A stretch of DNA of 64,000 nt, taken from Tritrichomonas musculus. Its lineage: Eukaryota > Parabasalia > Tritrichomonadida > Tritrichomonadidae. The notes beneath the pieces were generated by a model that worked only from the letters and a program-made list of their open reading frames with translations, was not told the DNA's origin and did no database searches. The stretch is from positions 6,758,001 to 6,822,000 of the forward strand of contig JAPFFF010000003.1 in NCBI GenBank assembly GCA_039105265.1. The letters are read 5' to 3'. A program made the position numbers and the translations under genes. Shown in pieces: positions 1-9,000 of this stretch. Position 1 is the stretch's first letter, and the number at the start of each line of letters is the position of its first letter.

Positions 1-3000
1 CGCCTTGATCTTCCTCTTCTTCATGAAGTCTAGTCTTCTTGTTCTTTTCGCCATAATGTTCGTCAAGAACAGTTGGATCAGATGATCCATCTTCGCCTCT
101 TTGACGAGCTTCTTCTTCGGCCTTCCTCTTGGCTCTTCTTTCGGCAATCTTCTTCTTTCTCCTTTCTTCAGGTGTAAGACCATCATCTATGTCATCTTCT
201 TCTTCGCCATCTTTAACAGCTTCTTTATCAACGCTTTCTCTGTCATTTTCGTTAAGAACATCTGGATCAGATGATCCTTCGCCTCTCTTACGAGCTTCTT
301 CTTCGGCTTTCCTCTTGGCTCTTCTTTCGGCAATCTTCTTCTTTCTCTTTTCTTCAGCTGTAAGGCCGTCGACTTCGTCCTCTTCTTCTTCACCTTCTTT
401 AACAGCTGCTTTATCAACGCTTTCATCGTCATATTCATCAAGAACGTTTGCATCAGATGATCCTTCGCCTCTCTTACGGGCTTCTTCATCAGCCTTCCTC
501 TTGGCTCTTCTATCAGCGATTTGTTTCCTTCTCCTTTCATCAGCTGTAAGACCGCTACCTTCGTTCTTGTCTTCCTCTTCTTCTTCGGTTTGAGGTTGTT
601 TCTTCTTATCTTTCTTTTTGCCATAATCTTCACGAAGAACAACTGGATCTGATGAGTCATCACCACCTCTGTTACGAGCTTCTTCTTCTGCAAGACGTTT
701 GGCTCTTCGTTCAGCAATTTGTTGCTTTCTTCTTTCTTCAGCTGAAACTCCATCAACTTCTTTTTGTTCCTCTTCTTCTTCTGAAGGCTTTGGTTCTTCT
801 TTCTTCTTCTTTTTGCCATAATCTTCACGAAGAACAACTGGATCTGAGGAATCATCATCACCTCTGTTACGGGCTTCTTCATCTGCAAGACGTTTAGCTC
901 TTCTTTCTTCAATCTGTTTCTTTCTTCTCTCTTTAGCTAAAGCTTCATCTTCTTCGCTGAATTCTTCCTCTTCTTCTTCTTCAACTTTGGTATTTTTGCC
1001 TTTGTTTTCAGAATCATCATCATCTTGATCTTTAAGAACGCCTGATTCAGCTGATTCTTCTTCTCCTTTGTTTTCTTTGAGGTTATCAAAGATAAATCTG
1101 ACTCTCTTCTCTGATTTCGGTTTCTCTTCTTCGTTATCTTCTTTCTTTTCTGTTTCATCATTCTTGTCTTCTTCATCATCTTTGTAATTATCTTTAAGAA
1201 GACCTGATTGAGCTGATGCATCTGTTATTGATTTCATTGATCCAGCTAAACGTTTGGCTCTTCTTTCTTCTCGCTTTCTCTTTCTTTCTTCTGCAATTCT
1301 CTTCTTTTCTTCTTCACTTCTAACAACTTCTATTTCTTGGATTCCGTCTTCTTCTTCCTCTTCTTCGTCGTAGTCATAATCTGAATCAACATAATCTTTC
1401 TGGAAAACATTAAGTTTGCCTGATTCATATTCGGAACTCAAATGGCTATTGCGTGAAGATGCAAGACGTTGAGCTCTTCTTTCAGCTCGTCTCTTCTTTC
1501 TTTCTTCTTTGGCGAGTTGCTTCTTTTCATTTTCATCACGAACAACTTTGATTTCTTCAATCTCATCGTCATCTTTGTATTCTTCTTCTTCACCGTTCTT
1601 GAGATAATTTGTCAAAACTCCTGATTCTTCTGAATAATATTCTGAATTTCCAGCTTTTGAATTTGGACTCTTCTTTCTTACATCTGAGTAGTCTTCATCA
1701 TCTGCAAAGTTGTCTGTTTCTTCTTTTTCTTCATTTGTTTTATTACTGTGTGAATGATGCTTCTTGGATAATGATGATGCAGGAGTCTCTGAAGATTCGT
1801 AATATTCATTAAGAACGCCTGATTCAGTTGAATAATCGAATAATTTATCTTCTTCGTTTTCATTTTCTTCATTTCTTGAAGTTGACTTCTTAATTGAACT
1901 CTTCTTACTTTTAGAACTCTTCTTACTTGTTGTGCTTTTAACAGATTGAATTGTCTTCTTGCTTGATTTATCATCATCTTGATAATTCTTCAAATCGCCA
2001 GTGAAAGCTGACTGATCTGTTTCATCATCAGTTTGCTTAGAATGCTTTCTTGGTCTTCTGCCTTTAGATGACTTGTTTGACTTCTGATCTTCATCTTTAG
2101 TGCTATCTTTCTTACTTGTCTTTGATTTGGATGATTCTTCTTCACTGTCTTCGAATCCTTTGAGATCTCCTGATTCTGCTGAATCTTCGAAGATTTTCCT
2201 TTTCTCTTCTTCTTCTCTAGCGATTCTTCTTGCCTCTCTTCGTGCTTCGATTCTCTTCTTCTTTTCTTCTGGTGGAAGATTTTCTTCAGATTCATGTTCT
2301 TCCTCTTCTTCTTCAATTTCGACTGATTCTTCTTCGTCTTGGTATCTTCCGCTAGAATCATCAGGATATCCCTTCAAGTTTCCAGTCATTGCTGATGTAA
2401 GTGACTCAGCTTTGCCCTTGGATTGCTTCTTTGGACGTCTTGTTGGTTTCTTCTTAGTTGATTGTTCAGATTTGGTATCTATAACGTCTTTATCTTCAAC
2501 CTTATCATCAGCAAGCTTGCTTGATTTGTCATCATCGACATAGTTCTTCAAATTGAATTTGATATCTGAATCTGACATACCTGAATCTGATTTGTCGGAT
2601 GGAGTTCGGCTTCTTCGTGGTCGTTTGGTTGGTTTGCTTTTACCTGAGGTCTTCTTGCTTGATCCTTCTGGTTGGCTTGATTCTGGTTTCTCTGACTCTT
2701 TCTTGGCTTCTTCCTCACTTTCTGTGCTTCTAAGAACGCCTGATTCAGCTGAATCTTCGAGGAGTCTTCTTTTCTCTTCTTCTTCTTGCCTCCTTAGACG
2801 AGCTTCTCTTCTTTCTTCGCGTTTTCTTTCTCTTTCTTGGATCAAACGTTTCTTTTCTTCTTCAGTGAGACCTTGGTTGACTTCTTCTTCCTCTTCTTCT
2901 TCGATTTCAGATGATTCAACATTTTCAATGAGTTTGCTTGATTTGTCATCTTGATAATTCTTGAGATTGAACTTGACATCTGAAGCTGATGAAAGAGCTT

Positions 3001-6000
3001 CTGAATTTTGGGTTGATGGGATCCTCTTCTTTGGACGTCTGGCTGGTTTACTTTTAACTGATGTTGATTTCTTATCTGATTCTACTGGTTGTCCTTCGGA
3101 ATTCTCTGGTTTGTTTGATACAGAATCTTCTCCATTGTAATCCTTCAAATTGTAATGGATGTCGCTCTCTGAGAGAATATCTGATCGCTTTGATGATGTT
3201 CGGCTTCTCTTAACCTTCTTCTTCTTCTTGCCTTTAGATGAGCTCTTCTTGCTTGCCTCTGTTTGATCTTCTGGTTCTTTCTCGCTTGATTCTTTCTTGG
3301 ATTGGTTTTCTGAATCTTCGAAGTCTCTGAGGTTGCCTGATTCGGTTGAATCTTCGAAAAGACGACGTTTAGCTTCCTCTTCTTCTGCTTCAAGACGAGC
3401 TTGGCGTCTTTCTGCAATCTTCCTCTTTCGTTCGGCGATGATGCGTTTCTTTTCTTCTTCGGTAAGACCTTCATCGATTGGTTCTTCTTCTTCTTCAATC
3501 TTTTCCGATGTTTCTGATTCAACTTTCTCTGTGCGCTTGCTTGACTTGTCATCTTTGTAGTCCTTCAAATTGCAGTTGACATCTGATTCTGAGTAGATTC
3601 CTTCTGATTGAGCGCTTGATGCTGGTGCTTTCCTCTTTGGACGACGAACTGGTTTGCTTTTCACTGAACTCTTCTTGCTTGATCCTTCTGTTTGATTTTC
3701 GGGCTGTTTAATGCTCTTATCTTTCTTGGATTGGTTTTCTGAATCTTCGAAGTCTCTGAGGTTGCCTGATTCGGTTGAATCTTCGAAAAGACGACGTTTA
3801 GCTTCCTCTTCTTCTGCTTCAAGACGAGCTTGGCGTTTCTCTGCAATCTTCCTCTTTCGTTCGGCGATGATGCGTTTCTTTTCTTCTTCGGTAAGACCTT
3901 CATCAATTGGTTCTTCTTCTTCTTCAATCTTTTCCGATGTTTCTGATTCAACTTTCTCTGTGCGCTTGCTTGACTTGTCGTCTTTGTAGTCCTTCAAATT
4001 GCAGTTGACATCTGATTCTGAGTAGATTCCTTCTGATTGAGCGCTTGATGCTGGTGCTTTCTTCTTTGGACGGCGAACTGGCTTGCGTTTGCCTGAGCTC
4101 TTCTTGCTTGCTTCTGTTTGATCTTCTGGTTCTTTCTCGCTTGATTCTTTCTTGGATTGGTTTTCTGAATCTTCGAAGTCTCTGAGGTTGCCTGATTCAG
4201 TTGAATCTTCGAAAAGACGACGTTTAGCTTCCTCTTCTTCTGCTTCAAGACGAGCTTGGCGTCTTTCTGCAATCTTCCTCTTTCGTTCGGCGATGATGCG
4301 TTTCTTTTCTTCTTCGGTAAGACCTTCATCAATTGGTTCTTCTTCTTCTTCAATCTTTTCCGATGTTTCTGATTCAACTTTCTCTGTGCGCTTGCTTGAC
4401 TTGTCATCTTTGTAGTCCTTCAAATTGCAGTTGACATCTGATTCTGAGTAGATTCCTTCTGATTGAGCACTTGATGCTGGTGCTTTCTTCTTTGGACGAC
4501 GAACTGGTTTGCGTTTGCCTGAGCTCTTCTTGCTTGCTTCTGTTTGATTTTCTGGTTCTTTCTCGCTTGATTCTTTCTTAGCTTGGCTATCTGAATATTC
4601 GAAATCTCTGAGATTACCGGATTCGGTTGAATCTTCGAAAAGACGACGTTTAGCTTCTTCTTCCTCTGCTTCAAGACGAGCTTGGCGTCTTTCTGCGATC
4701 TTCCTCTTACGTTCGGCGATGATGCGTTTCTTCTCTTCTTCTGTAAGACCTTCATCGATTGGTTCTTCTTCCTCCTCTTCTTCGATTGCTTCAGATGATT
4801 CTACCTTTGGAATGCTTTTGCCAGATTTGTCTGGTTTATAATCTTTGAGATTGAAGTCGATATCTGATTCTGATAAAGTTCCTTCAGATTTAACACTTGA
4901 TGCTGGCGCTTTCTTCTTTGGTCGACGAATTGGCTTTCGTTTGCCTGAGCTCTTCTTGCTTGATCCTTCTGTCTTATTTTCTGGTTCCTTCTCACTTTCT
5001 TCTTTCTTAGCTTGGCTCTCTGAATATTCGAAGTCTCTGAGATTGCCTGATTCTGCTGAATCTTCGAAAAGACGACGTTTAGCTTCTTCTTCCTCTTCAA
5101 GAATACGAGCTTGGCGTCTTTCTTCGATTTTTCTCTTTCTTTCTGCTGCCAAACGTTTCTTTTCTTCTTCACTGATTCCTGGCTTGGTAACTTGTTCTTC
5201 CTCTTCTTCAGAAATTTCTGATGTTTCTGATTGTTCAACTTTATCGCCACTTTTAACAGATTTGTCTTCTTTGTAGTTCTTCAAATTGAAGTGAACATCT
5301 GATTCTGAGAAAACACCTTCTGATTGAATACTTGGTGGTTGCCTCTTTTTCTTTGGTCTCTTGGCTGGCTTGGTTTTGACGGGACTCTTTTTGCTTGATT
5401 CTTCTGTTTGGCTTGGTGTCTTTTCTTTTTCGGATTTCTCTTCTTCTTCCTCTTCAACGTCATCTGGATTGAGAACACCTGATTCTGTTGAATCGAACAA
5501 ATGATTTCTTTCACTTTCCTCTCTTGCAAGTCTTCTTGCTTCTCTTCGATCTTCAATTTGTCTAATTCTGAGTTCCTTGAGTTTCTTCTTTTCTTGTGGA
5601 GAAAGACCTTTGATCTTATCAATTTGATCAATGAAATCTTTAATATCTTCTTCATCGGAAGGTAAATCAGGTTCGATATGTTTGCTTGATTTGTCTTCAT
5701 CGAAGTATTTAAGATTAACATCAACATCGGATTCTGTGATTTCACCGCTTGTACCCCATTTGGCATTAGTTGGTTGCTTGGTAGGACGTTTGACTGGACG
5801 TTTAACTGGTCCTTTGTTACTTGATTCTGTCTTGATAGATTCTTCTTCGTTTTCGACTTCTTCTGTATTCTTGCTGGATTTGCTGTCTTCATAATATTTA
5901 AGATTGACATCAACATCGGATTCTGTAATTTCGCCACTTGGGCCCCATTTGAATGTGATCTTTATTGGCTTACTGGAATCGCTTTCTATAGGACTCTTCT

Positions 6001-9000
6001 TGCCAGATGATGGTAGGCTTGGTGTTCCTGTTTCATTTCCAACTGGCTCTGTATGTTTGCTGGATTTGCTTTCATCATAATATTTAAGATTAACATCAAC
6101 ATCGGATTCTGTGATTTGGCCACTTGTGCCCCATTTGACATTGGTTGGTTGTCTGGCTGGTTTCTTAACTGGACGTTGAGCTGGTGGCCTTTTGCCGGAT
6201 TCTGTTCTAGCTGATTCTTCTTCGTTTCCTGGTTCTTCAGTATGTTTGCTTGATTGATCGTCGTAATATTTAAGGTTAACATCAACATCAGATTCTGTAA
6301 TTTCACCACTTGTGCCCCATTTGACATTGGTTGGTTGTCTGGCTGGTTTCTTAACTGGACGCTGAACGGGTGGTCTTTTACCTGACTCTGTTCTAGTTGA
6401 TTCTTCTTCGTTTCCTGGTTCTTCGGTATGTTTGCTTGATTGGTCGTCGTAATATTTAAGATTGACATCAACATCAGATTCTGTAATTTCGCCACTTGTG
6501 CCCCATTTGACATTGGTTGGTTGTCTGGCTGGTTTCTTAACTGGACGTTGAGCTGGTGGCCTTTTGCCGGATTCTGTTCTAGTTGATTCTTCTTCGTTTC
6601 CTGGTTCTTCAGTATGTTTGCTTGATTGATCGTCGTAATATTTAAGGTTAACATCAACATCAGATTCTGTAATTTCGCCACTTGTGCCCCATTTGACATT
6701 GGTTGGTTGTCTGGCTGGTTTCTTAACTGGACGCTGAACGGGTGGTCTTTTACCTGACTCTGTTCTAGTTGATTCTTCTTCGTTTCCTGGTTCTTCGGTA
6801 TGTTTACTTGATTGGTCGTCGTAATATTTAAGATTGACATCAACATCAGATTCTGTAATTTCACCACTTGTGCCCCATTTAACGTCTGTCTTTGGTGGTT
6901 TTTTAATTGGTCTTTTAACGTTGGCTGGAATCTTTTGGTCTGATTCTGTTTGGCTTGGTGTTCGCTTGCTGCTTCCTGGTTCATCATTTTCCTCTTCTTC
7001 TTCTTCTGTTACATAGTCTGCAAGATTAGCTGATTTGTAAGATCCCTCGATACTTGGACCTTCTTTTTCTTTAGCATCTCTTTGTTGTCTCCTTTCCTGT
7101 ATTTTTCTAATTCTGTCTTGTTTGATGATTCTCCTTTCTGTTTCTGTAAGATATTTCATTTTATCGACTTCTTTAATATAATCTTCCCAATCTTCTTCTT
7201 TTTGTGATGGTGGCGTTGGTGGTGCTGGCTCTGCTGGTTTTTCTGAAGCACTTGATTTCTCTTCGACCGAATCGAAAAAGTGTTTTAGATCGTATGAGAT
7301 ATCTGATGATAATACTTCTGATTCTGAGCCTTGTGTCTCCCAAGAAACTGTTGGTCTCTTTGGTTTCTCTGGTTTGGTCTGAGCTGGTTTCTTTGTAGGT
7401 TCTTTTTGTTCTGGAGTATTGTCTTCTTTCTTTTCTTCTTCTTTTTCAGGTTCTGTTTCTGTTTCATCAGGATTAAGAATAACGCCTGATTCAGCAGAGT
7501 ATTCGATATCTTGTCTAGCTTGTTCGAGTTCTTCTGCTTCTCTTCGTTTCTCTTCTTCTTCTTCTCGTTTCTTTCTTCTTTCTTCGAGTAATCGTTTTCT
7601 CTCTTTATCAGAAAGACCTTTGAATTCCTCGGGCTTTTCCTCAGGAATTTCTTCCTCTTCTGATTTGGATTCAACTTCATCAACTTTTTCTGTATGAGTG
7701 CTTGATTTTTCTGAATCGATATAATGTTTCAGGTTGACGGAAAAATCTGAATCGCTTAATTCTTTGTCTTGTCTATCGCTTTCTTGAGGAACTTTCTTCT
7801 TTGGTTTATCTGATTGTGTGGGTTTGGGTTGTTTTGGAGGTTTCGGTTCTTTTGCTGGTGGTTTGCTTGCTTCGGCTTTCTTTTTCTCTTCCTCTCTCCT
7901 TCGTTCGTTTTCTTCTTCCTCCTCGATATATCTGCGAATTTCACTTGAATCAAAGAAATCTAAAACTCCCGTATCTGAATCTTCAAATAGACGTTTTCTT
8001 TCTTCTTCAGCCTCGCGAATACGACGGGCTCTGTCTTCTGCCTCACGTTTCCTTCTTTCTTGGTCACGAATTCTTCTCTTTTCTTTCTCAGTTAATTGAG
8101 GTTCGGTAACTTCTTCTTCTTCCATTTCTTCTTCTTCTTTTGTATCGATCTTTTGAGAAAGTTGACTAGATCTCTCGGAATCGACATAATGTTTCAAATT
8201 GACCTGAACATCTGATGATGATAAGTCGAAATCTGAATATTGTGTTGGTTCCCATATATTTTCCTTTTTAGTTGGTTTTGGTCTTGGTTTCGGTTTTGAT
8301 TTAGGTTTATCTTTTTTAGTTTCTTTTTTCTTTTTGGCTTCTTCTTCAGCTTTTCTTCTTCTCTCGTTTTCTTCTTCTTCTTCAATATATCTATTAATTT
8401 CGCTTTCATGGAAAAAGTCTAAAATACCTGATTCAGCTGAATATTCGATATCGTTTCTTTCTTGTTCCTCTTCTTCCGCATGTAATTTAGCTTCTCTTTC
8501 GGCTTCGCGTTTCTTTCGTTTTTCTTCAATTTTACGTCTCCTCTCTTCAGAATCATCAAATATACTTTTGATTTCTTCTTCTTCTGTCTTTCTGTTTGAT
8601 TCCTCTTCTTCTTCTCTATAAGCATTGCTTTCTTTATCAGTTGATGAGTCGAAATATTTCAAGTTAACAGAAAAGTCAGAATCAGATGCATCAGATGGAT
8701 AATTGATTTGATCTGGTTTTTTGGTCGGTTTTGGCCTTGATGGTTTTGTTGGCTTTATATCAAATGGATAATTGCCACGGGTAATTCGTTTGGCTTCTTC
8801 TTTAGCTTTATTAGCTGCTTCGATTCGTTTCTTTTCTCTTTCTTCGAGTTGTCTCCTGGTTTCCTCTTTAGTTCGTTTCATTTCTTCTTCAGCTGCACGT
8901 TGCCTTTCTAATTCATCTTCCTCTTCTTCTCGGAGGTAATTTCTGTATTTAGCTTCATCCATATATGAAAGGACGCATGATTCTGCTGAATTTTCAGAAT

